Shown in pieces: positions 7,236 to 15,299 of a stretch of 64,000 nt of DNA. Position numbers and translations under genes: made by a program. The notes below the pieces were generated by a model. That model saw nothing but the letters and a program-made list of their open reading frames with translations, searched no databases and was not told the DNA's origin. The stretch's first letter is position 1, and each line of letters starts with the position of its first letter. Source of the DNA: DASZHJ01 sp963735465 (GTDB lineage Bacteria; Pseudomonadota; Alphaproteobacteria; ATCC43930; CGMCC-115725); the NCBI GenBank assembly GCA_963735465.1, contig CAVTLA010000001.1, positions 682,001 through 746,000 on the forward strand, given 5' to 3'.

Positions 7236-8614
7236 TATTGGGCGGGCACTGGATACTTCGCGAAGTCGGCCTTGATCTGCTCCAACGCGACGTCGACGGC
7301 CTTTTCCGGCGTCATGCCGCCGGTCATCACGTTGGCCTCGGCCTTGCCCCAGACTTGCTCCGCGTTGACGTCGGCGTAAGCCGGGTTGAAGGCCTGGAAC
7401 CACGGCATGGTGGGCCCGTCGAGCTCCTGATGCGTGACGACGGAGCGATGGGGATCCTTGGGGTCGGTCCAGAACGGATCCTCTTTCGCCATCGACGGCA
7501 TCACCGGCAGCCAGCGGCCGCGCGCCGCCACCAGGTAGCTGTCGAGCACCTTCGGCTGGATCAGGTATTTGAGGAAATCCTTGGCGCCGTCCACATTCTT
7601 GGCGCCCTTGGGCACGAAGGCGAGCTTGACCGAGACCAGGCTGGTTGTCGGCTTGCCGTCCGGTCCGGCGGGGCCCGACTGGGTCACGATCTCATTCATG
7701 TACTGCTCGGTCTTCTCCATCTGCGCCACCGGGATGGAGATCGTGGCATTGGGCGTCATCACGATCTGCTTCGCATAGAAGGCGCTGTTGTTGTCGGGAT
7801 CGCCCCAGTTGATGGCGCCCGGCGGCACGAAGCCCTCCTTGAAGGGCTTGGTGAGCTTGGTGATCGCCTTGATCGCGGCCTCGCGCACCTTGGGATCGTC
7901 GGCGTGCAGCTTGCCATCAGGCGTCACCAGGCCGCCGCCGCCATAGGCGACGATGAACTGATTGACCAGATAGGTGCTGTCGCTGTCCTTGGTCGCCAGC
8001 GAGTAGCCGAGGCCGAAGATGCGCTGACCCTTGTCGCGCAGCTTCTTCTGCACGCCCTCGAAGAAGTCGAAATAGGCCTCCCAGGTCTTGGGGATGTCCT
8101 CCATCTTGTAGCCGGCGGCCTCGATCAGCGGCTTCCAGACGAAGTAATGCAGTGCCTGCTGCTTCAGCGGCACGCCGAAGAAGCTGCGCTTCTTGGTGAC
8201 GTTGTCGTAGAGATTGGCGGCGGTCAGTGCGGTCTGGCTGTACTGCGCTTTCTGCGTCGCGACGACGTCGCTGACGTCGACGATCTTGTCGTTCCAGGTG
8301 TTCTGTCCCAGCAGCAGGAAGTCGCCGTTGTCGACGTAGCAGAGATCGGGCACCTCGCCAGTTGTAATGGCGGAGACGATCTTCGCCGGCAGGTCGGAGC
8401 CGTTGTAGAAGGTGAGATCGATCTTGTTGCCGCTCTGCTTCTCCCAGGCCGCGACCACGTCCTTCATGGCCTGGTCCTCGGCGGGATAGAAGCCTTGATT
8501 CCACCAGACGGTGACGGTCTGCCCCGCGGCAGTCGCGGGCGCCGGCTGGCCGAGGAGGCCGATTCCGACGAGACAGGCGGCGACCGCAAGGGGACGCCAG
8601 GACAGACATTTCAT
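7235..8614 (-). CDS. Sugar ABC transporter substrate-binding protein (family 1)
   Basis: A 459-residue periplasmic binding protein of the SBP_bac_1 family. It has a Sec signal peptide (residues 1 to about 29, ending PAPATAAG) and then the standard first strand and helix (TVTVWWNQGFYPAEDQAMKD). The start at 8614 has a GGAGG site about ten bases upstream; a start 11 codons earlier is possible but less well supported. It heads a three-gene operon with MalF- and MalG-type permeases. The ligand is probably a carbohydrate or polyol but cannot be named. The divergently acting neighbours give no sugar-specific enzyme. Confidence 0.92.
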   Translation of the reverse strand: MKCLSWRPLAVAACLVGIGLLGQPAPATAAGQTVTVWWNQGFYPAEDQAMKDVVAAWEKQSGNKIDLTFYNGSDLPAKIVSAITTGEVPDLCYVDNGDFLLLGQNTWNDKIVDVSDVVATQKAQYSQTALTAANLYDNVTKKRSFFGVPLKQQALHYFVWKPLIEAAGYKMEDIPKTWEAYFDFFEGVQKKLRDKGQRIFGLGYSLATKDSDSTYLVNQFIVAYGGGGLVTPDGKLHADDPKVREAAIKAITKLTKPFKEGFVPPGAINWGDPDNNSAFYAKQIVMTPNATISIPVAQMEKTEQYMNEIVTQSGPAGPDGKPTTSLVSVKLAFVPKGAKNVDGAKDFLKYLIQPKVLDSYLVAARGRWLPVMPSMAKEDPFWTDPKDPHRSVVTHQELDGPTMPWFQAFNPAYADVNAEQVWGKAEANVMTGGMTPEKAVDVALEQIKADFAKYPVPAQ

Positions 8615-8673
8615 CTCGCTCGTTCCTCCCGATATGGTGCCGCTCATTCAAGCACTTGGCGGCGCGTCTGACG

Positions 8674-8702
8674 TGTTTAAGCGGCGGTGATTCAGCCGTC
8701 AA
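8674..8702 (-). promoter_or_regulatory. Candidate promoter of the sugar ABC operon
   Basis: On the minus strand TTGACG (8697-8702) is followed after 17 bases by TAAACA (8674-8679), which would give a leader of about 50 bases before the binding-protein start. A second overlapping TTGACT with a 17-base spacer lies slightly upstream, so the choice between them is not certain. Confidence 0.35.
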
Positions 8703-8790
8703 ATCCGGCACAAGTCAATGACGGATCGTCGCGCGCGGTAGTGCTCCGCCCGCTTCCGGTGTGTGCAATTTTGAGCGGCGATCGGCGGTG

Positions 8791-9468
8791 CTACATGATG
8801 CCGATGCGATCGAAGATCGCCTGCGTCTTCTCACCCTGCTCGATCATCCGGCGCACGTCCGCCTCGCCGTCCACCTTGGCGAGGGCGAGGCGCACGATGT
8901 CGGTGGCGCGATCGTGCGGGATCACCAGCACCCCGTCGATGTCGCCGACGATGACATCGCCGGGACGCACCTGGGCGCCGTTCTCGAACTCGATCGCGCA
9001 GCGGAAGTCGACGACGCGGCCGCGCAGGCGCTGATCCTGGGCGTAGGAGCCGTGCGAGAACACGGGGAAGCCGAGCTGCAGGATCTCGCGGGTGTCGCGA
9101 TGAAAGCCGTCGAGGACGACGCCGTTGGCACCAAGGGCGCGCGCCCGCGTGCTCATCAACCCGCCCCAGAGCGCGTAGCGCGGCGAGGCGCCGGTGCAGA
9201 TGTAGATCTCGCCGGGCTTGAGTTCGTCGAGGGCGCGGAACATCAGGCCGAAGGCGTCGGCCTTGCCGGTGTGGCCGATGGTCTCGCCGCAGCAGTCGGC
9301 TTCCAGCACGGGCATGGCGCGGCCGGCGATCACCATGTCCGGCGACAGGGCGCGGATCGCCGGCGGCAGGAACTGGCGAGTGAGGCCCTCCTGGTCCATG
9401 ACGTCGCCGATCACGGCGGTGAAGAGTCGCTGGCGGATGCTGGTGAAAAGGTCGGTGTCGTCGCTCAT
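8791..9468 (-). CDS. RraA-fold protein, probable metal-dependent pyruvate-type aldolase
   Basis: A 225-residue member of the RraA/demethylmenaquinone-methyltransferase-like family. Some members inhibit RNase E; others are divalent-metal aldolases for 4-hydroxy-4-methyl-2-oxoglutarate and related acids. The aldolase branch is marked by G-x20-R-D-x2-E/D, and this protein has it exactly: Gly103, Arg124, Asp125 and Glu128 (in GFHRDTRE). It is therefore more likely an aldolase or decarboxylase of oxo-acids than a ribonuclease regulator. A GGAGG site precedes the ATG. It lies upstream of the sugar ABC operon on the same strand with 176 bases between, so it may belong to the same catabolic theme. 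Confidence 0.85.
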   Translation of the reverse strand: MSDDTDLFTSIRQRLFTAVIGDVMDQEGLTRQFLPPAIRALSPDMVIAGRAMPVLEADCCGETIGHTGKADAFGLMFRALDELKPGEIYICTGASPRYALWGGLMSTRARALGANGVVLDGFHRDTREILQLGFPVFSHGSYAQDQRLRGRVVDFRCAIEFENGAQVRPGDVIVGDIDGVLVIPHDRATDIVRLALAKVDGEADVRRMIEQGEKTQAIFDRIGIM

Positions 9469-9714
9469 CGGGCATTCCTCCGCTTTCCGGCTGCTTATTC
9501 TTCGCGCAAGGTTAGGCGGATCCGGACCGGCTTGCCAGGACTGCCTAGTGTTTCATCACTTGAGGGAACATACTGGGCGCGCCGTGGAACGCTCAACCGG
9601 GCTGGCCGTTGAATTGAGCGCCCACGCAAGACCTTAGGCCGCCACTCCCGGCTCTGGCGTGTGGATTGCAGGGGGTGGTCCAGACATCGCCGCGAGGGGA
9701 GCGCGCAACTGCCG

Positions 9715-11157
9715 GTGAGCGAGGCCAGGGCAAGGCGAGAGGCACCGGGGTCGGCATTCGACGAGATGCGCGGCCCCGACGGCGTCCACAGCAAATACGA
9801 GCCGATCCGCCAGTGGCTGGAGCAGACCCCGGCGGAGACGGTGGCGCTGAAACGCAGCGAGGCGGAGCTTCTGTTCCGCCGGATCGGCATCACCTTCGCC
9901 GTCTACAGCGAGGGCGGCGATCCCGAGCGGCTGATCCCCTTCGACATCATCCCACGTGTCCTCGACGCCCAGGAGTGGGCGTTCCTCGAGCGTGGCCTGA
10001 CCCAGCGCGTCAAGGCGCTGAACGCCTTCCTGCGCGACATCTATCACGACCGGGAAATCCTGCGCGCCGGCAAGGTGCCGGAGCTTCTGGTCCTCCACAA
10101 CGAGGGCTTCCGGGCGGAGATGCAGGGCTTCGATCCGCCGCGCAACGTCTATGCCCATATTTCCGGCATCGATCTCGTGCGCACGGGTCCTGACGATTTC
10201 TTCGTGCTGGAGGACAATTGCCGCACGCCCTCGGGGGTCTCCTACATGCTGGAGAACCGCGAGGCGATGATGCGGCTCTTCCCCGAGCTCTGCGCGCAGC
10301 ATCGCCTGGCGCCGGTCTCGCGCTACCCCGAGGAGCTGCTGGAGACGCTGAAGTCGGTGGCTCCCGCGAACTGCCCCGGCGATCCCGTGGTGGTTCTGCT
10401 GACGCCGGGCTCCTACAACAGCGCCTATTACGAGCATTCCTTCCTCGCCGATGAGATGGGGATCGAGATCGTCGAAGGCGCCGATCTCTTCGCCGACGAT
10501 AACGTGATCTACATGCGGACGACCGAAGGGCCGCGGCGCGTCGACGTGATCTACCGCCGCATCGACGATGACTTCCTCGATCCCCTGGCGTTCCGCCCGG
10601 ACTCCATCGTGGGCACCGCCGGGCTCCTCAACGCCTATCGTGCCGGCAACGTCAGCCTGGCCAACGCCGTCGGCACCGGCGTCGCCGACGACAAGGCGAT
10701 CTATCCGCACGTTCCCGCCATGATCCGGTTCTATCTCGGCGAGGAGCCGGTGCTGAAAAACGTACCGACCTACAGCTGCAGCCGGCGCGACGAGCTCGGC
10801 TACGTCCTCGATCATCTGCACGAGCTCGTGGTCAAGGAAGCCCGCGGCTCCGGCGGCTACGGCATGCTGGTGGGACCCCAGGCCAGCAAGTCCGAGCTGG
10901 AGGCCTTCCGCGACAAGCTCAGGGCGCGGCCCGACGACTACATCGCCCAGCCCACCCTCTCGCTCTCGACCTGTCCGACCTTCGTCGAGAGCGGCGTGGC
11001 ACCCCGGCACGTCGATCTCCGGCCCTTCGTCCTCGCGGGGAAGGAGATCCGCATCGTGCCGGGCGGCCTTACCCGCGTGGCGCTCCGCTCCGGCTCCCTG
11101 GTGGTGAATTCGAGCCAGGGCGGCGGGACCAAGGATACCTGGGTGCTGGAGGGATGA
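9715..11157 (+). CDS. Circularly permuted ATP-grasp family protein
   Basis: About 480 residues of the circularly permuted ATP-grasp (formerly DUF404/DUF407) family, predicted to ligate amines to carboxylates, probably forming peptides. Typical blocks are present: the N-terminal FDEM segment, HISGIDLVRTGPDDFFVLEDN, RTPSGVSYMLENR, VVKEARGSGGYGM and the KEIRIVPGGLTRVALRSGSL/KDTWVLEG end. The start is uncertain: GTG at 9715 is used, while GTG at 9661 keeps the frame open and neither has a good ribosome site. It opens a unit with an alpha-E protein (7 bases downstream), a transglutaminase and an Anbu protease, an arrangement known from other bacteria and proposed to make and process a small peptide or peptide tag. 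Confidence 0.9.
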   Translation: MSEARARREAPGSAFDEMRGPDGVHSKYEPIRQWLEQTPAETVALKRSEAELLFRRIGITFAVYSEGGDPERLIPFDIIPRVLDAQEWAFLERGLTQRVKALNAFLRDIYHDREILRAGKVPELLVLHNEGFRAEMQGFDPPRNVYAHISGIDLVRTGPDDFFVLEDNCRTPSGVSYMLENREAMMRLFPELCAQHRLAPVSRYPEELLETLKSVAPANCPGDPVVVLLTPGSYNSAYYEHSFLADEMGIEIVEGADLFADDNVIYMRTTEGPRRVDVIYRRIDDDFLDPLAFRPDSIVGTAGLLNAYRAGNVSLANAVGTGVADDKAIYPHVPAMIRFYLGEEPVLKNVPTYSCSRRDELGYVLDHLHELVVKEARGSGGYGMLVGPQASKSELEAFRDKLRARPDDYIAQPTLSLSTCPTFVESGVAPRHVDLRPFVLAGKEIRIVPGGLTRVALRSGSLVVNSSQGGGTKDTWVLEG

Positions 11158-11164
11158 CGCGGAC

Positions 11165-12109
11165 ATGCTGAGCCGCACCGCCGACAGCCTCTATTGGCTC
11201 GCGCGCTATGTGGAGCGCGCGGAGAACATCTCGCGGGCGGTGCTGGTCGGTCACTGGATGGCGAGCATGGCGCGCTCGCTGGGCAATCCCGGCAACGAGT
11301 GGGATTCGACACTGATCGCCTGCGGCTGCGACGTGGGCTATCGTGCGAAGCACGGCGAGGTGACGCCGAACGCGGTCGTGGACTACCTCGTGCGCGATCC
11401 CGAGAACCCCTCCAGCATTCTCTCCTGCATCGAGATCGCGCGCCGCAACGGGCGCGCGGTGCGGACCGCGCTCACCGTCGACATGTGGAACGCCCTCAAC
11501 GAGACCTGGCTCAAGGCGCGGCCGCGGCTGGCGGCGACGCTCGCGCCGGAGGAGGTGACCGAGGTGCTGGAGTGGGTGAAGGACCGCTCGCAGCTCTTCA
11601 ACGGCGCCTACGCCAATACCATGCTGCGCAACGACGCCTATTACTTCACCCGGCTCGGGACATATCTGGAGCGTGCCGACAACACCGCGCGCATCCTTGA
11701 CGTGAAGTATCACGTCCTGCTGCCGCGGGACGAAGGCGTCGGCGGCGCCCTCGATTATTACCAGTGGCAGGCGATGCTTCGCTCCGTGTCGGGCCTCAGG
11801 AGCTATCACTGGGTCTATCACGAGCGCCTGAAGCCGTGGCTGATCGCCGAGCTGCTGATGCTGCGGCCGGAAATGCCCCGGTCCCTGGTGCGCTGCTACG
11901 ACGAGATCACCCGCTTTCTCGATCTCCTCGCCGATGCCTACAACGGCAAGCGCGGCGAATGCCATCGGCTGGCGGGCGAGGTGCATGCGCGGCTGCGCTA
12001 CGGCCGCATCCAGGACGTGTTCCAGTCCGGGCTGCACGAGTTCCTGGAAGATTTCCTCACCCGGACGACGAAGCTCGGTGAAGAGATCAGCGCGCTCTAT
12101 CTGATGTAG
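11165..12109 (+). CDS. Alpha-E domain protein (DUF403)
   Basis: A 314-residue, mainly helical cytoplasmic protein starting MLSRTADSLYWLARYVERAE, the diagnostic opening of the alpha-E family. Conserved blocks YFTRLGTYLERADNTARILDVKY and LLMLRPEMPRSLVRCYDEI follow. The biochemical role is unknown; the family occurs almost always with a permuted ATP-grasp and a transglutaminase-like protein, and is thought to assist the ligase. It lies 7 bases behind the ATP-grasp gene and 11 bases before the transglutaminase gene. Confidence 0.93.
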   Translation: MLSRTADSLYWLARYVERAENISRAVLVGHWMASMARSLGNPGNEWDSTLIACGCDVGYRAKHGEVTPNAVVDYLVRDPENPSSILSCIEIARRNGRAVRTALTVDMWNALNETWLKARPRLAATLAPEEVTEVLEWVKDRSQLFNGAYANTMLRNDAYYFTRLGTYLERADNTARILDVKYHVLLPRDEGVGGALDYYQWQAMLRSVSGLRSYHWVYHERLKPWLIAELLMLRPEMPRSLVRCYDEITRFLDLLADAYNGKRGECHRLAGEVHARLRYGRIQDVFQSGLHEFLEDFLTRTTKLGEEISALYLM

Positions 12110-12120
12110 GCCTGTCCCTC

Positions 12121-12930
12121 ATGCGATTGCGCGTCCGCCACCAGACCACCTACCGGTACGAGAGGCCGGTGCCCTATTCGATCCAGACTCTGCGCGTGAG
12201 CCCGCGGCCCTACGACGGGCTGGCGATCATCCGCTGGTCCGTGCGTGGCGAGGGACGGCGCGAGCTGCCATCTCTCATCGACGGCTTCGGCAACCTCACC
12301 CACTGCCACACCATCACCTATCCCCACACCGAGATGACCTTGCTGGTGGAAGGGGAGGTGGAGACGACCGATACCGTCGGTGTGGCCCGCGGCACCGTGG
12401 AGACGTTGCCGCCGGGGTACTTCCTGCGCAGGACGGAATTGACGGCGCCGCATCCGGCGATCGCTGCATTGGCGGGGGATGCCATGCGCGAGCCCACGCC
12501 GTTGGCGCGCCTGCATCGCCTCATGGGCGTGCTGCGCGACGCCATGGAGTATCAGGCCGGCGTCACCGACACCCAGACTCCGGCGGCGGAGGCGCTGCAG
12601 CATGGCGCCGGCGTCTGCCAGGATCATGCCCACGTCTTTATTGCGGCCGCGCGCATCATGGAGATCCCCGCGCGCTACGTCGGCGGCTATCTCTGGGTGG
12701 GCGAGGAGGAGCGCGACGACGACGCCAGCCACGCCTGGGCCGAGGCCTATGTCACCGATCTCGGCTGGGTCGGGTTCGACCCCTCGAATCGGATCTGTCC
12801 GACCCCGTCCTATATTCGCGCCAGCGTCGGTCTCGACTACTGGTCAGCCGCTCCGGTCCGTGGCATACGCAGGGGCGGCTCCGCGGAGACCATGGCGGTC
12901 AAGGTGACCGTCGGCAGCGGAGAGCAGTGA
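12121..12930 (+). CDS. Transglutaminase-like cysteine peptidase
   Basis: A 269-residue protein with the bacterial transglutaminase N-terminal beta domain (MRLRVRHQTTYRYERPVPYS) and a papain-like transglutaminase core. The catalytic triad is visible: Cys166 in GAGVCQDHAH, His204 in ASHAWAEAY and Asp220 in GFDPSN. It probably hydrolyses or transfers amide bonds in a peptide made by the ATP-grasp partner. It has no signal peptide, so it acts in the cytoplasm. The gene follows the alpha-E gene by 11 bases and precedes the Anbu gene by 27. Confidence 0.93.
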   Translation: MRLRVRHQTTYRYERPVPYSIQTLRVSPRPYDGLAIIRWSVRGEGRRELPSLIDGFGNLTHCHTITYPHTEMTLLVEGEVETTDTVGVARGTVETLPPGYFLRRTELTAPHPAIAALAGDAMREPTPLARLHRLMGVLRDAMEYQAGVTDTQTPAAEALQHGAGVCQDHAHVFIAAARIMEIPARYVGGYLWVGEEERDDDASHAWAEAYVTDLGWVGFDPSNRICPTPSYIRASVGLDYWSAAPVRGIRRGGSAETMAVKVTVGSGEQ

Positions 12931-12957
12931 CCGCGGCTTTGGTCCCAAGGGTCGGTT

Positions 12958-13692
12958 ATGACGTATTGCGTAGGCCTCGCTCTGCGGGACGGTCTCGTCC
13001 TGATGTCGGACACCCGCACCAATGCGGGCGTCGACAACATCGCGACCTTTTCCAAGATGCACGTCTTCGAGCAGCCGGGAGAGCGGCTGATCGTGCTGCT
13101 GACCTCGGGCAATCTCGCGGTGACCCAGGCGGTGGTGAGCCTGCTGCGGGAAGCGATCGCGGCGGGCGGAGAGGCGGACTCGCTGATGACGACGCCGACG
13201 CTGTTTCGCGCGGCGCAGCTCGTGGGCGAAGCGATCCGCCGGGTCTTCCACACCGACGGCGAGGCGCTCAAGGAGCAAGACGTGCCTTTCGAGGTCTCGA
13301 TCCTCCTGGGCGGGCAGATCAAGGGCGGCGAGATGTCGCTGTTCCAGGTCTATGCCGCCGGCAACTTCATCGAGGCCACCGCGGACACGCCATTCCTCCA
13401 GGCCGGCGAGCACAAATACGGCAAGCCGATCCTCGATCGCGCCGCGCGCCAGGACATGGATCTCTACGACGGCGTCAAGCTGGCGATGATCTCCATGGAC
13501 TCGACCCTGCGCAGCAATCTCACCGTGGGCATGCCGATCGATCTCCTGATCTATCGCAGGGGCACCCAGAAGATCGAGCTGCGCCGGCGGCTCGATCAGA
13601 ACGACGCGTATTTTTCCATGGTCCGCAATCGCTGGTCCCAGGCCCTGGTGGACGCCTACCAGGTGCTGCCGCGGCCGGACTGGAAGAATTGA
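12958..13692 (+). CDS. Proteasome-type protease, Anbu/BPH family
   Basis: A 244-residue member of the Anbu branch of the proteasome superfamily. After removal of the initiator Met the protein begins with the nucleophile Thr2 (MTYCVGLALRDGLVLMSDTR). Asp18 and Lys33 (FSKMHVF) match the proteasome Asp17/Lys33 residues. The FEVSILLGGQIKGG and YAAGNFIEATADTPFLQAGEHKYGKPILDR blocks are typical of Anbu. Anbu proteins assemble into open ring or helical oligomers; their substrates are unknown. The gene closes the ATP-grasp/alpha-E/transglutaminase set, and no dedicated ATPase unfoldase is nearby. Confidence 0.93.
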   Translation: MTYCVGLALRDGLVLMSDTRTNAGVDNIATFSKMHVFEQPGERLIVLLTSGNLAVTQAVVSLLREAIAAGGEADSLMTTPTLFRAAQLVGEAIRRVFHTDGEALKEQDVPFEVSILLGGQIKGGEMSLFQVYAAGNFIEATADTPFLQAGEHKYGKPILDRAARQDMDLYDGVKLAMISMDSTLRSNLTVGMPIDLLIYRRGTQKIELRRRLDQNDAYFSMVRNRWSQALVDAYQVLPRPDWKN

Positions 13693-13739
13693 CGCGCCTG
13701 CTTCGGCCGGCCGTGACGTCCTAGACCGCGAGGGTGCCG

Positions 13740-14405
13740 GTGGATTTCATCTTCATGATGACGCGCGCCGATCGCACCATCGTCGATTGCCTCGATGTCT
13801 TCGATGAGGTGGTCGATCTCGGCCTCCGCCATATCGGCTTCAAGGATGTGGGCGTGTCACCCGACGTGCAGCAGGCGCTTCATCGCCGGATCAAGGACGC
13901 CGGCGCCACCAGCTATCTCGAGGTGGTGACCCTCACGCCGGAAACAGCGCGGCAGTCCGCGCTGGCGGCGCGGCGCCTTGGCGTCGATCGCCTGCTGGGC
14001 GGCGCCGATCCCGCGGCGATCCTCGAGGTCATCGCCGGCAGCGGCATCGACTACTATCCCTTCGTCGGGCTCCCGCACGGTCATCCCACGGCGCTCTCCG
14101 GCTCGGCCGAGGACATCGCCCGGGATTGCTGCCGCGCCGATGACCTCGGGTGCGCCGGCGTAGATTTGCTCGCGTTCCGCGCGGACGGGGCGAGCCCGAC
14201 GGACCTCGTCCGCGCCGCCCGGGCAGCGCTGCGCGGCCGGCTGGTTGTAGCGGGGTCGATTTCATCGCCCGATCAAGTCGCCGAGCTCGCCGCTCTCGGC
14301 GTCGACGCCTTCACCGTCGGGACCGCACTGTTCGAGGCACGTTTTGCGCCCGGCAAGCCCGCGCTCCGGCAGCAGCTCGCCGAGGTCATCGCCGCCGCCG
14401 CGTGA
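13740..14405 (+). CDS. TIM-barrel protein resembling phosphoribosyl-type (HisA/HisF-like) barrels
   Basis: About 221 residues forming repeated beta-alpha units typical of a ribulose-phosphate-binding barrel. The N-terminus (DFIFMMTRADRTI, GLRHIGFKDVGV) and the C-terminal phosphate-gripper-like strands (RLVVAGSISSPDQVAELAALGVDAFTVGTALFE) support this. The gene has no assigned reaction; the GSIxSP and FTVGTALF motifs suggest binding of a phosphorylated or carboxylated small molecule. GTG at 13740 is used because GAGGG lies five bases upstream; GTG at 13734 is possible. It lies 47 bases after the Anbu gene and 85 before a class II aldolase on the same strand. Confidence 0.72.
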   Translation: MDFIFMMTRADRTIVDCLDVFDEVVDLGLRHIGFKDVGVSPDVQQALHRRIKDAGATSYLEVVTLTPETARQSALAARRLGVDRLLGGADPAAILEVIAGSGIDYYPFVGLPHGHPTALSGSAEDIARDCCRADDLGCAGVDLLAFRADGASPTDLVRAARAALRGRLVVAGSISSPDQVAELAALGVDAFTVGTALFEARFAPGKPALRQQLAEVIAAAA

Positions 14406-14490
14406 GCGCTCCGGCGATGACGGCTCTTTGCAAGCAGGAAGCGGTCGTGTCAATCTTGCGGCGACGTTGGGGACGGAAGCAGGAGCTGGG

Positions 14491-15243
14491 ATGACCGCGC
14501 TGAGGCAGGTAGGGACGGCGGCAGATCTCGAATGGCAGCTGCGCTGCGATCTCGCGGCGGCCTTTCGTGTCCATGCTCGCCTCGGCATGAACGAGCACAT
14601 CGGCAATCACCACAGCCTGATGCTCTCGGGCGCGGAAACCCAATTCCTGATCAATCCGCGCGGCCTGCTGTTCCAGGAAGTCACCGCCAGCAATCTCATC
14701 GTCTGCGATCTCGACGGCAAGGTTGTGCGCGGCAAGGGCGAGCTGCGCAAGGTCGCGTTCCACATCCATGCCCGCATCCATCTCATGCATCCTCAGGCCG
14801 CCTGCGTGATGCACGTCCATCCGCCCAATCTCACCGCTCTCGCGCTGATGGAGAACGGGCGGATGGAGCTCTCCCATCACAATGATCTCGTCCTCAACGA
14901 CCGCATCGTCTACGACGATGTGGCGCACGGACCCGTGCTCGACAACGACGAGGGTGATCGGATCGCCCGCATCATGGGCGACAAGACCATCATGGTGATG
15001 GCGAACCACGGCGTGACCGTCGTCGGTCCCACCGTGCAGGACGCCTTCGACGAGCTCTACATGGCCGAGCGCACCTGCATGTACCAGCTCACCGCCCGCA
15101 TGGCGGGTGGAACCCTGCGCCGCCAGCCGGACCAGCTCCGCCACCACTACCGCGGCGCCTGGGGCGACAAGTTCGACGCGCGGCTGCACCTCGACGCCTG
15201 GCGCCGGGTTCTCGATCGCGAGGAACCCGACTACGCGACCTGA
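14491..15243 (+). CDS. Class II aldolase/adducin family protein
   Basis: A 250-residue zinc-dependent aldolase-fold protein. The metal ligands His108 and His110 are in the MHVHPP motif, with a further His in the MANHGVTVVG strand. The GNHHSLML segment near residue 40 and the NPRGLLFQEVTASNLIVCD segment complete the pattern. Such enzymes cleave or decarboxylate hydroxy-oxo acids or sugar phosphates. The ATG at 14491 follows AGGAG by six bases; longer upstream starts look non-coding. It stands between the TIM-barrel gene and the zinc deacylase on the same strand and could act in one short catabolic route with them; the substrate is unknown. Confidence 0.88.
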   Translation: MTALRQVGTAADLEWQLRCDLAAAFRVHARLGMNEHIGNHHSLMLSGAETQFLINPRGLLFQEVTASNLIVCDLDGKVVRGKGELRKVAFHIHARIHLMHPQAACVMHVHPPNLTALALMENGRMELSHHNDLVLNDRIVYDDVAHGPVLDNDEGDRIARIMGDKTIMVMANHGVTVVGPTVQDAFDELYMAERTCMYQLTARMAGGTLRRQPDQLRHHYRGAWGDKFDARLHLDAWRRVLDREEPDYAT

Positions 15244-15299
15244 CGACGGCGATCGCCGCCAATTCCCTTCATCAATCGATTAGCGAGGCCTCTATCCCC

